This document shows, piece by piece, positions 45,031 to 52,743 of a stretch of DNA of 64,000 nucleotides (its first letter is position 1; every line of letters begins with the position of its first letter). The stretch is from Flavobacterium bizetiae (GTDB taxonomy: Bacteria > Bacteroidota > Bacteroidia > Flavobacteriales > Flavobacteriaceae). The translations under genes were made by a program, and so were the position numbers. The notes below the pieces were generated by a model, which searched no databases, was not told where the DNA came from, and saw only the letters and a list, made by a program, of their open reading frames with translations. Location: the NCBI RefSeq assembly GCF_902804475.1, contig NZ_CADCSU010000078.1, positions 26,515 through 90,514 of the forward strand, read 5' to 3'.

Positions 45031-45870
45031 TTAATTAAACTTATTATCCAGAGCTGTATCTAATTTTATCAGAAAATCTTTCCCGAATTTATCATTCTCT
45101 AAACCTTCATACAAAAACAAAGGCAACGTTTTATCACAATTTTCCTTATGACTTAAAATCGCCATACATAAAGCCGCAACAGTATCTGTATCTCCGCCAT
45201 AACCTATACTTGTTTTCAGGCAATCGCTCATAGAAGTGGCTTCAGAAACTATTTTAATAACAGATTGTGTGGTTGGATATCCGTGCATATCAATTGGAGA
45301 AGTAATCTTGTAAGTTTCATTTTCCTTCAGCGTTTCATTCAAAAATGCAATCAAAGTCGATCCATCTCCTAAATTGTATTTAAAATAATGAACTGCCAAA
45401 GCGATACGTTTCGCACAACTAATCCCTTCGATTGTATGATGAGAAGTCTTTGCCTGAATTTCGCAAAACTCCATCAATTGCTCTATGTTTTTTAGATAAC
45501 CAATAGAATACGCTCGCATTGCAGAACCGTTTCCGTTACTCCCGTTATCAATTATTTTAATAAAATCAGATCCATTTTTACTGGCATCTAAAGCATTATA
45601 AACCCGATCTGAATATCCTCTTCTTTTATCCCTGTGAAAAACTTCTACAAATTTATCTGCGACTTTAATCTCGTTCCAGTTATCATCTTCTAATAGCAAT
45701 TCTGAAATTGCGATTGCCATTTGAGTATCATCTGTATATCTTTTATAAATCTCCGTGTATAGTCCGTGTTTATGATACTCAGTTAAATTGTTATTTTGAG
45801 TAATAAAATCTAAATCACGAAATTCAAAACCTGCACCGTATGCATCGCCTATTGCTGCTTCTAGTATCAT
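45031..45870 (-). CDS. ADP-ribosylglycohydrolase (ARH/DraG family)
   Basis: 279 residues. Two Mg-binding motifs of the ARH fold are complete: YTDDTQ (T46-D47-D48-T49) and GYGGDTDTVAAL near the C-terminus, with GNGSAMRAYSIGYL in the middle. N-terminal ILEAAIGDAYGAGFEF is the family start. It removes ADP-ribose from a modified residue or nucleic acid; the target is unknown. Separated by 39 nt from kptA. Confidence 0.92.
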   Translation of the reverse strand: MILEAAIGDAYGAGFEFRDLDFITQNNNLTEYHKHGLYTEIYKRYTDDTQMAIAISELLLEDDNWNEIKVADKFVEVFHRDKRRGYSDRVYNALDASKNGSDFIKIIDNGSNGNGSAMRAYSIGYLKNIEQLMEFCEIQAKTSHHTIEGISCAKRIALAVHYFKYNLGDGSTLIAFLNETLKENETYKITSPIDMHGYPTTQSVIKIVSEATSMSDCLKTSIGYGGDTDTVAALCMAILSHKENCDKTLPLFLYEGLENDKFGKDFLIKLDTALDNKFN

Positions 45871-45909
45871 AATTAGTCTTTTGTTTGTTAATTTGAAATA
45901 CTTATAACT

Positions 45910-46458
45910 TTATGATTTAAATTCGATATATTTCGCCGGAACCTCATCTGTAAGCCAAACATTGTTTTCAGACAAATAAAATTTAAATCCGTCTCTGTGC
46001 ATGGCACCGCTTCTAACGGTTAAAATTTCTGGAACACCGCGTCTGCTTCCTACTTTTGTCGCGGTTTCTTTATCTTTTGAAAGATGTACGTGCTGACGGC
46101 TCATTTTTTTCAAACCTTCTTTCTGAATGTTATCCATAAACTTTCCAACGGTTCCGTGATACAAATATTCTAAAGGTTCTGTTTCGGCCAGATTCAATTC
46201 AACCGAAATGGAATGTCCCTGACTTGCACGTATTTTAGTTTTATCCTCGTTATACGCAAAACGTTTTTTATCATTGTTTTCTACGACGTAATCTAAAAGA
46301 ACAGCATCTAGTTTCTGTCCTTTTTTAGAACATTTTAAAATTAATTCATCTACATCTGCCCAGCCATTTTCGTCTAGTTTTAATCCTATTTTTTCTGGAG
46401 AATGTCGAAGCACTAAGCTTAGAAATTTACTCACTGTTTTTGCTATATTTTCATTCAT
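45910..46458 (-). CDS. kptA: RNA 2'-phosphotransferase (Tpt1/KptA)
   Basis: 182 residues. FLSLVLRHSPEKIGLKLDENGWADVDELI holds the Arg18-His19 pair; LYHGT, HVHLSKD and VRSGAMHRDGFKFYLSENNVWLT follow, as in Tpt1. The enzyme moves an RNA 2'-phosphate onto NAD+, giving ADP-ribose 1'',2''-cyclic phosphate and nicotinamide. Both products could be handled by neighbours. It starts 4 nt after the macro-ARH gene. Confidence 0.94.
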   Translation of the reverse strand: MNENIAKTVSKFLSLVLRHSPEKIGLKLDENGWADVDELILKCSKKGQKLDAVLLDYVVENNDKKRFAYNEDKTKIRASQGHSISVELNLAETEPLEYLYHGTVGKFMDNIQKEGLKKMSRQHVHLSKDKETATKVGSRRGVPEILTVRSGAMHRDGFKFYLSENNVWLTDEVPAKYIEFKS

Positions 46459-46462
46459 TGTT

Positions 46463-47920
46463 TTAATTTTTTAACTTTAATGATAATTGTTCGCACAAAT
46501 CATTAATATCATTTTTTCTTGCTATTGCTGATATCCATTTATCAGGAATATTGTCAACACCATAATACATACCCGCCAAACCTCCAGTAATTGCTCCAGT
46601 CGTATCAGTATCTCCACCCAAATTCACTGCTTTTAAAACAGTTCCTTCATAGGAGTTCCAATTTAAAAAACACCAAAAACTAGCTTCTAAACTATGTAAA
46701 ACATAACCTGACGAATGAATTTCATTTTCAGGATAATCTGCTATATTATTTTTCAAAATCCTATCAAACAACTGAATTTCAGAAGGATTAAATTGCTTAT
46801 CACTTAAAAAGTCAGAAACAATCTTTTGCATATTTTTATACGCTTCTACTTTATCAGTGCCTTTTAAAATTTCTAAACAAAAAACAACGTAGACAAAACA
46901 AGCAAATACTGAACGAAAATGAGCATGAGTTATAGACGAAACTGCTTTTAATTTTTTATAAACAACTTCGATATCTTTTTCATTTTGAAGATAAAAAACT
47001 AAAGGTAAAATTCGCATCAAAGAGCCATTACCGTTATCTTTTTCTTCAAAACCTCCACATAATTCCGGTTCATGTCCTTTTGCGATGTTATGAATTGCAT
47101 TTCTTGTTGCGATTCCAATATCAAAAACTTTACCGTGTGGAGTCCATAATTCTGTACTATACCATTTTACAAAATTTCTGGCAATGTCTGATAAATCATA
47201 TCCTTTGCATAAACTTTCGGCTAAACAAAAAGCTAAAGAACTATCATCGCTCCAAGTTCCTGCGGGTTGATAATGAGTTCCAAAACCAATCATTTCAGAA
47301 ACAGGATTTTCTTTTAAATGGGATCTTGAATAAAACTCAACCGGAACACCCAAAGCATCTCCAACTGCCAAACCAAACAAAGCGGATTTAACTTTATATT
47401 CAAAATCACTTTCTATTATATCATTATAAATTTTGAAATTTTCATCATCAAAACAAACAAAAATGATTTTTTCGAATTGCTCTCTGTGCTCAGAAATAGA
47501 AATCATATTAATTGCAATTTCTGCGGCTAATTCTTTAGGGAATTTATATATGCCTGTACTTATATTAGGGAAAGCAATCGTTTTGATATTATTTTCAACC
47601 GCTAATTCCAATACACTTAAATAACAGCATTTCAACAATTCCTCTTCAAAATTTTTACCATCATTCCAAACCGGACCAACGGTATGAATTACATATTTTG
47701 CTGGTAAATTTCCAGCGGTTGTAATCACGGCATCTCCAACTTTACAACCGCCTTGCTTATTTCGAATTTTAACACAATCATCTAAAATAGCTTTTCCTCC
47801 TTTTCTATGAATTGCACCATCAACTCCTCCTCCTCCAAGCAAAGACGTATTCGCTGCGTTTACAATTGCATCAACTTGAATTTCGGTTATATCAGCCTTA
47901 ATGATTTCTATTTCCATCAT
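46463..47920 (-). CDS. Macro domain fused to an ADP-ribosylglycohydrolase
   Basis: 485 residues. Residues 1-170 form a MacroD/YmdB-type macro domain: [20 protein letters not shown] (about 19-38) and [12 protein letters not shown]. Residues about 178-485 are an ARH domain: [28 protein letters not shown] (metal site 1) and [18 protein letters not shown] (metal site 2). Both active sites look intact. One polypeptide could thus cleave O-linked (macro) and N- or other-linked (ARH) ADP-ribose. It lies between NADAR and kptA with gaps of 4-5 nt. Confidence 0.94.
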   Translation of the reverse strand: MMEIEIIKADITEIQVDAIVNAANTSLLGGGGVDGAIHRKGGKAILDDCVKIRNKQGGCKVGDAVITTAGNLPAKYVIHTVGPVWNDGKNFEEELLKCCYLSVLELAVENNIKTIAFPNISTGIYKFPKELAAEIAINMISISEHREQFEKIIFVCFDDENFKIYNDIIESDFEYKVKSALFGLAVGDALGVPVEFYSRSHLKENPVSEMIGFGTHYQPAGTWSDDSSLAFCLAESLCKGYDLSDIARNFVKWYSTELWTPHGKVFDIGIATRNAIHNIAKGHEPELCGGFEEKDNGNGSLMRILPLVFYLQNEKDIEVVYKKLKAVSSITHAHFRSVFACFVYVVFCLEILKGTDKVEAYKNMQKIVSDFLSDKQFNPSEIQLFDRILKNNIADYPENEIHSSGYVLHSLEASFWCFLNWNSYEGTVLKAVNLGGDTDTTGAITGGLAGMYYGVDNIPDKWISAIARKNDINDLCEQLSLKLKN

Positions 47921-47925
47921 TCAAA

Positions 47926-48453
47926 TTATTTTAAATCATCCCTAACTTCCATCAAAGCAAATCCTAATAAATTCAAGCCTTTCCATTTTGCAGGATTCAA
48001 AACATCTTTGTGATCACCAGCCATACCAATTCCCCAAATCGCATCGACCGGACTAGCTTCTACAATAATTCTGTCGTTTGTATTTAGTAAAAAAGTTTTT
48101 AGCTCAGGATTCTGACTGAATTTATGATAATTCCCTTCTTTTACAATTTCATATCTGGCGGCTAACCAAAGGGTTTCATTATAATTCTTTACTTCTCTTC
48201 CTAACTTTTTGGCTTCGGCAGGGGATTTTGCCTGAAGGATTCTCGGTAAGATTTCATCATCTTTAAACAATTCGGCTTTTTTGGCCATCATCCAGTGTTC
48301 GGCGGTTTTATAAGTTACTTTATCTACTTCAAAAGAACTTAACCACCATTGGCTGAAACAGGTTTTAGAGATACTTCCGTCTTTATTGGGTTGGTGTCCC
48401 CAGAAAAATAAAAACTTACTTTCAGGGGCTATATTTTCTATATTGTATTTCAT
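47926..48453 (-). CDS. NADAR (YbiA/DUF1768) family protein
   Basis: 175 residues. FFWGHQPNKDG, FSQWWLSSFEVDKVTYKTAEHWMMAKKAELF split as the N-terminal core, ARYEIVKEGNYHKFSQNPELK, and SPVDAIWGIGMAGDH fit NADAR. The family acts on ADP-ribose linkages: reported members remove ADP-ribose from guanine or hydrolyse N-glycosidic bonds in riboflavin intermediates. In this operon an ADP-ribose-related role is more likely. 12 nt from the PurA-like gene. Confidence 0.9.
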   Translation of the reverse strand: MKYNIENIAPESKFLFFWGHQPNKDGSISKTCFSQWWLSSFEVDKVTYKTAEHWMMAKKAELFKDDEILPRILQAKSPAEAKKLGREVKNYNETLWLAARYEIVKEGNYHKFSQNPELKTFLLNTNDRIIVEASPVDAIWGIGMAGDHKDVLNPAKWKGLNLLGFALMEVRDDLK

Positions 48454-48465
48454 TTTTTCTATTTA

Positions 48466-49545
48466 TTAAAACAAAGAAGTTAACGGTTTAAAATCTTTAG
48501 AATCGGGTGAAAATGATCCGTAGATATTGGTAAACTCGGTTGTTAGTTTTTCAAACTCAAAATCCACTTCAATCTGATCCATACAAGTTACGACCAGATT
48601 TCTTTTTGCGTTTAAGCTATAAGCTGCGTCCAACTTTAAACTATAATTTAAAAGATCATAATCTAAATCGCCTGTTCGCAATTCCTTCTGAAAGTCGTTG
48701 TAAACACAGGTTTCTTCTTCGTTATTTTTTAATTGTAATTCTCTTTCGTTACTCATCCAGCCACTTCCGTGTCGGGTTGCATAACTTCTGGTTACATAAT
48801 ACATTTCGATATTTTCGATTTGTAATTTTTGACAGATTTCGTACGCATTTTTTGATGTTGTATTGGCGTACGTTACATTCGGGAAAACACCGTGATCCAT
48901 GTCGAGTAAAATTCCCTGGCTTCCTTCGAAAATAAGATTCTCATACTTTTCTAAAAAGCTGTAATCGCTGATATTCCATTTTATTTGATCAACAACTTCA
49001 AGAAAATGATTTACTTCTTCGTTGATTTCACTTTCGTTTAGAAAACCATAATAATACGCGATCTTTTCTAGTTTGGCTACCAACATTTGCTTTGGCGCAA
49101 TCAAATCTATCGCGAATAATTTGTACTGGCCTTCATTGCGTTTCATTGTGGCTCCAACTCCTTTGCCACAAGTTCCGTGATCTAAGTTTCGAACATTGTT
49201 TCGGTTTTGCCAAACATCAAATGGTGTTGTAATTTTGGCCAAAGGATGAATATGAAGTGTTGTATTTCCGCCTTTTTCCTCTAATTCTACTTTTTCATTA
49301 AATAAAAAAACAGGATGAATTGTGCAATATTCGCTATAATAAGAAGGCAAACCCCGAAGCGCTCCGCTGGCAAAACTCGAATGAACGTGCTTTTTATCAC
49401 CAATCATTACGGTATGTGCTGCTTGCTGTCCTCCTGAAAACCGAATAACTATAGATTCAGGATTTTGCTTCGCCAGAAAATCTGTTGTAATTCCTTTTCC
49501 TTCATCACCAAATCCTAAACCTATAACTATTTGTGCTGTTTTCAT
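48466..49545 (-). CDS. Short PurA-like (adenylosuccinate synthetase family) protein
   Basis: 359 residues, about 70 shorter than housekeeping PurA. Start IVIGLGFGDEGKGITTDFL keeps the GDEGKG loop (D14, K17), and AAHTV keeps the catalytic His (H44). FEGSQGILLDMDHGVFPNVT and RSYATRHGSGWM also match. The usual QWGDEGKGK start is altered and the C-terminal part is reduced. It may ligate aspartate or a related amine to an IMP/GMP-like group, as in PurZ; the substrate is unknown. It probably is not the purine pathway enzyme. Confidence 0.8.
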   Translation of the reverse strand: MKTAQIVIGLGFGDEGKGITTDFLAKQNPESIVIRFSGGQQAAHTVMIGDKKHVHSSFASGALRGLPSYYSEYCTIHPVFLFNEKVELEEKGGNTTLHIHPLAKITTPFDVWQNRNNVRNLDHGTCGKGVGATMKRNEGQYKLFAIDLIAPKQMLVAKLEKIAYYYGFLNESEINEEVNHFLEVVDQIKWNISDYSFLEKYENLIFEGSQGILLDMDHGVFPNVTYANTTSKNAYEICQKLQIENIEMYYVTRSYATRHGSGWMSNERELQLKNNEEETCVYNDFQKELRTGDLDYDLLNYSLKLDAAYSLNAKRNLVVTCMDQIEVDFEFEKLTTEFTNIYGSFSPDSKDFKPLTSLF

Positions 49546-49562
49546 TCTGTTATTATTATTAT

Positions 49563-49687
49563 CTCGCGAAGTCGCAAAGTTTTTTTAAAGCATATTAATA
49601 CGATATCTTTAAGTAATCTTAAATCATCAACTCTTTAAAACTTAACCTTTTTTATTCAAATCTTTGCGTCTCTGCGACTTTGCGAGC
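49563..49687. repeat. Inverted word repeat, family CGCAAAG, inside the operon
   Basis: CTCGCGAAGTCGCAAAG at 49563-49579 is mirrored by CTTTGCG, CTCTGCGACTTTGCGAG at 49662-49686. It fills most of the 198-bp gap between the PurA-like and VWA genes. Same family as 25111-25198. Confidence 0.7.
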
Positions 49688-49743
49688 AAATTTACTTTTG
49701 CTGAGAAAAAGGTTGATGTTTAATCTCCCAGAGTCCCAAAACT

Positions 49744-50604
49744 TTATAGCATTTGTATATTATCTAATCCGTCAAGCGGAGTGGTTCCTAAACTCAATCC
49801 TGAACCTTTATGTTTGTCGCAAATAATCTTTGTAATGATATTCGGGATTTCTTTGTGATCAAGTATTGATATACAATTTTGCCCCAACAATTCTTTCCAT
49901 TCTGTATCTGCATGACTTGCTGCATCTGAGTATTTCACGCTAATATGATACACTTCATAATATCTTTGAGCTTCTATCAATAATTCGCGATGCGTAAAAG
50001 TGTGTTGCCCTGAACCCATAATTTCTTTAACTGCTGAAGCCGGAAGTGTTTTTAATCCAGGTTCATCACCCACGGTAAACAACAATCCTTTTTGACCTCT
50101 TTTTTCGAAAGCATCAGTTTTGGTATGAAAAGCGGCAAAATACCAGGCTAATAAATAACTTTCACCTGCATTTCCTCCACCCCCGCCTTCAATATACGTT
50201 CTGGTTAACCACATATCCAATTCTTCATCGCCAGACTCAAATTGTCCTGCCTGAAGCGGAAATCTATCGCATTCATGATCTCCGATTCCTAAAAACAAAA
50301 GTGCCGGATCCGGAACGCCGCCCTGAATAATCCCTCCCATTAATTTTGGAAGTCCTTCTTTGATTAATTCATGCGGAATATGTCCCATACTTCCTGTAAC
50401 ATCCAATCCTAAAATAATTGGAACTGTATTAGGGTGAACTTCAGAATCTCTGGCTTCTCTAAACGTAACACCGTTTGGATTCATAGATTCATGTGCTAAT
50501 CCTATCTGGTTTTGCACGAATATTTCGCTTGCAGATTTAAATCCGTAACCTGCATCTTTTGCTCTGCTTGAACGAGCGCCTAAGTCATATCTTGTACCTC
50601 CCAT
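49744..50604 (-). CDS. VWA-like protein of the NAD/ADP-ribose operon
   Basis: 286 residues, no signal peptide or TM helix. Residues about 62-90 (PIILGLDVTGSMGHIPHEL) have a MIDAS DxTxS (D68, T70, S72), and LLFTVGDEPG is the later acidic loop. A Gly-rich loop (YIEGGGGGNAGESY) lies near 150. Looks like a cytoplasmic VWA-fold protein without a MoxR partner nearby. Function unknown. The 111-residue coiled-coil gene ends 2 nt upstream of it, so the two are a pair. Confidence 0.75.
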   Translation of the reverse strand: MGGTRYDLGARSSRAKDAGYGFKSASEIFVQNQIGLAHESMNPNGVTFREARDSEVHPNTVPIILGLDVTGSMGHIPHELIKEGLPKLMGGIIQGGVPDPALLFLGIGDHECDRFPLQAGQFESGDEELDMWLTRTYIEGGGGGNAGESYLLAWYFAAFHTKTDAFEKRGQKGLLFTVGDEPGLKTLPASAVKEIMGSGQHTFTHRELLIEAQRYYEVYHISVKYSDAASHADTEWKELLGQNCISILDHKEIPNIITKIICDKHKGSGLSLGTTPLDGLDNIQML

Positions 50605-50606
50605 AA

Positions 50607-50942
50607 CTAAAATGTTTTACCAAATAAATATTCGAATCTCTTTTTTGTCACTTCAAACTGAATGTTTAAATTCCTGAGGGTCAATGACAATTCCATATCT
50701 CTTTGCACAAATGCTTCGGGTTGAAAATCAGCAAAAGTCAAACTGTTTTTATCGAGCGGACTAATATCGATAAGTCCTTCTTGTTCTCTTTCTAATCTTT
50801 TTATTTTTAGTTCAATATCTTCAACTCGGCGTCTGTAAATTAACTCAGAATCCTCACCAATTGTTTTGGCTCTGTCTTCTCTAATCTGATCATTGTTTCT
50901 TTTTAAAGACTCAATGAATCTTGGTTTTAAATCATCACTCAT
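50607..50942 (-). CDS. Small coiled-coil protein paired with the VWA gene
   Basis: 111 residues, strongly charged. RRRVEDIELKIKRLEREQEGL (about 33-53) is a clear coiled coil, as is MELSLTLRNLNIQFEVTKKRF further on. No enzymatic motif. It is presumably a structural partner of the VWA-like protein. Confidence 0.7.
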   Translation of the reverse strand: MSDDLKPRFIESLKRNNDQIREDRAKTIGEDSELIYRRRVEDIELKIKRLEREQEGLIDISPLDKNSLTFADFQPEAFVQRDMELSLTLRNLNIQFEVTKKRFEYLFGKTF

Positions 50943-50977
50943 GGTTTTTATGGTTTATTGTTAATAGTATTTTTTTG

Positions 50978-51010
50978 TTTCAGGTTTTAGTTGATGTACA
51001 GAACCTGAAA
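50978..51010. repeat. Hairpin between the PARG and coiled-coil genes
   Basis: TTTCAGGTT (50978-50986) pairs with AACCTGAAA (51002-51010). There is no T-run on the minus strand after it, so it looks like an mRNA processing or stability element rather than a terminator. Confidence 0.65.
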
Positions 51011-51017
51011 CTTTAAA

Positions 51018-51836
51018 CTAATTAAAGGCATTTTCAAAATGCTTAAAATTTGATTTTTTTTCAGAATTGTCAAAAATTGCAAAGACTATCTTTTTAAAAG
51101 CTCCCTCGTATTTTTCTTTGATAATTTCTTTGAATAAATGCGCTACATCTTTGGGTTCATTTCTAAAAACTCCACAACCCCAGGCTCCCAAAATAATGGT
51201 GTCGCTTTTTTGCTTTACGGCAATTGCTAAAACTTTATCCATTCTGTTTTTCAAAACCTCTTCTGTTGCAGCAATTTCTTCTTTCCTGTTATGTTGCAGC
51301 ATCGCGCCTTTGTTTGGTGCTGGTGCCGTAATGATGTCTGCAGCAAATGGTTTCTCAAAATAATTTCCATCATCATCGTTCCAAAACAAAACATTCGGAC
51401 TATAAATCATGTAATCTGAATATAAAAACGAAGACTGATTTCTATTAAAATCGTACATCGTTTTGTCTTTGATTTGCGTTTCATAAAGGTTTGAAGACCT
51501 GGCCAGACTTTCTTCCTGAGCAGAAGCGCCTCCTAAAAATCCACCGCCCGGATTTTTTGCAGAAGCAAAATTCAACACGCAAATTTTGCCGTCTTTCTCC
51601 TGTACAATCGCTTCAATTGTCGAACAGTTTTTTGTCACAATTTCTGTTTCAAACTTATTTTCAATTGGATTTTTTAAAATTGCCTCCCAATCTTTTGGTG
51701 CAATTGTAAACGTATTTTCTATAGATTCTTTAAGTTCTTTTTCGACTACAATCTCTTTTCCTTTATATTCATAAAAACCATTTTTTGCGGTTTCTAAGGT
51801 TTTATTTGCTATTTCTACTCTATAATTTTTATTCAT
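51018..51836 (-). CDS. Bacterial-type poly(ADP-ribose) glycohydrolase (TIGR02452 family)
   Basis: 272 residues. The PARG signature is complete: NFASAKNPGGGFLGGASAQEE (about 89-109), with GGG at 97-99 and Q107-E108-E109, where the Glu pair is catalytic. Macro-fold strands include ITAPAPN and LGAWGCGVFRN. It cleaves ribose-ribose bonds of poly(ADP-ribose) or ADP-ribose on proteins or DNA. Its start overlaps the stop of the Prs-like gene by 4 nt. Confidence 0.93.
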   Translation of the reverse strand: MNKNYRVEIANKTLETAKNGFYEYKGKEIVVEKELKESIENTFTIAPKDWEAILKNPIENKFETEIVTKNCSTIEAIVQEKDGKICVLNFASAKNPGGGFLGGASAQEESLARSSNLYETQIKDKTMYDFNRNQSSFLYSDYMIYSPNVLFWNDDDGNYFEKPFAADIITAPAPNKGAMLQHNRKEEIAATEEVLKNRMDKVLAIAVKQKSDTIILGAWGCGVFRNEPKDVAHLFKEIIKEKYEGAFKKIVFAIFDNSEKKSNFKHFENAFN

Positions 51837-52660
51837 AATTCTAATTTTACAACCTCAACCCTTTCATCATCAAAATCTTTAAAAGAATTCGTAGTAAATA
51901 TTTTGTCAAAGCAATCTAAAACTTCAAACCCTTTGTTGAAGATTCCGTGACTTACGGCTAAGTATAATTTTCCGGCATTTTTCTTTTTTAACTCTTCGGC
52001 TAATCCTACGAAAGTTCCTCCTCCATCGCAAATATCATCCACAATTAAACAATCCATGCCGTTTAGATCGTCTTCATAAACTTTAAAACCAGATAGTTTT
52101 CCTGTTTTTACATCACGGCTTTTGCTGCATTCTACTACATCAATTCCGCCTAAAAATTCAGAAACTTTGTAGATTTTTTTCAAAGCACCACCATCCGGAG
52201 AAATTAATTTTACGTTGTCTCCAATTACTTTTAAAACTTGTTGAATAAAAGTATGATTTGGAATGACTTCGCAGTTGTTTACCAATGCCGGAGTAACTTC
52301 AGAATGTGCATCAAAAACAAAAACTTTATTTAATTGAAGTCCGTTTATAATATCAGCATATACTTTTACAGATAGAGATTCTCCTTTGATCATCACACGA
52401 TCTTGTCTCGCTGCCGGGAAATACGGAATAAACAAGTCGATTATTTTCACATCCATTCTGCGTAAAGCATCTACCGTGATACACAATAAACCTAAATCGT
52501 TGAATGAATTTAATCGATGTGTGATGGTTACTTTTTCATTATGATCAAAATCAGGATTGATTTTAATGTGAGGTTCTCCTCCTGAAAATGTAAAACTTTG
52601 AAATTTGATTTCTTCCTGAGTAGTTACAGGAGTGAATTTTGGGTCTAGGTTAAGTATCAT
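51833..52660 (-). CDS. Short PRPP-synthetase-like protein (candidate ADP-ribose pyrophosphate synthetase)
   Basis: 275 residues from the ATG at 52660; the frame is open to a TTG at 52690 lying inside an operator, so that start is rejected. Motifs: PAARQDRVM (82-90, ATP loop), FDAHS (116-120), ISPDGGALKK (153-162), and the PRPP loop VDDICDGGGT (207-216), where the usual DTGGT is DGGGT. Canonical Prs is about 310-320 residues. Location at the head of an ADP-ribose operon suggests it may pyrophosphorylate ADP-ribose, as phage Adps does (inference). First gene under the NrtR-type operators. Confidence 0.87.
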   Translation of the reverse strand: MILNLDPKFTPVTTQEEIKFQSFTFSGGEPHIKINPDFDHNEKVTITHRLNSFNDLGLLCITVDALRRMDVKIIDLFIPYFPAARQDRVMIKGESLSVKVYADIINGLQLNKVFVFDAHSEVTPALVNNCEVIPNHTFIQQVLKVIGDNVKLISPDGGALKKIYKVSEFLGGIDVVECSKSRDVKTGKLSGFKVYEDDLNGMDCLIVDDICDGGGTFVGLAEELKKKNAGKLYLAVSHGIFNKGFEVLDCFDKIFTTNSFKDFDDERVEVVKLEL

Positions 52661-52670
52661 AGTTTTATAT

Positions 52671-52691
52671 TTTGCGTTAATTATACGCAAA
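52671..52691. promoter_or_regulatory. Putative NrtR operator 1 (TTTGCGT-N7-ACGCAAA)
   Basis: A perfect 7-bp inverted repeat with 7-bp AT spacer. It overlaps the last bases of the -7 element and the expected transcription start of the Prs-like operon. It has the same plan as 52723-52743, and centres are 52 bp apart, about five helical turns. Confidence 0.75.
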
Positions 52692-52717
52692 TGTAGAATT
52701 AAATTTTAAATAAACAA
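52688..52717 (-). promoter_or_regulatory. Promoter of the NAD/ADP-ribose operon, TTG-N19-TACATTTG
   Basis: On the minus strand, TTG (52717-52715) and TACATTTG (52695-52688) are exactly 19 nt apart, the ideal Bacteroidota spacing. Operator 1 covers the -7/+1 side, operator 2 begins 5 nt upstream of the TTG. Confidence 0.8.
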
Positions 52718-52722
52718 TTTAT

Positions 52723-52743
52723 TTTGTGTAAAAATTACGCAAA
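52723..52743. promoter_or_regulatory. Putative NrtR operator 2 (TTTGTGT-N7-ACGCAAA)
   Basis: Same architecture as operator 1 with one base difference in one arm (GTGT for GCGT). It overlaps the final codons of the nrtR-like gene, whose stop is at 52735-52737. Confidence 0.7.

Noticed and set aside
47080..48013. Plus-strand ORFs opposite the macro-ARH and NADAR genes
   Set aside because: They overlap strongly supported enzymes on the other strand and encode no recognisable domain.
50978..51010. Terminator between the PARG and coiled-coil genes
   Set aside because: On the operon strand the hairpin is followed by A-rich, not T-rich, sequence, so read-through is expected.
52661..52690. TTG start at 52690 for the Prs-like gene
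   Set aside because: It lies inside operator 1 and at the predicted transcription start; ATG 52660 gives the conserved beginning MILNLDPKF.
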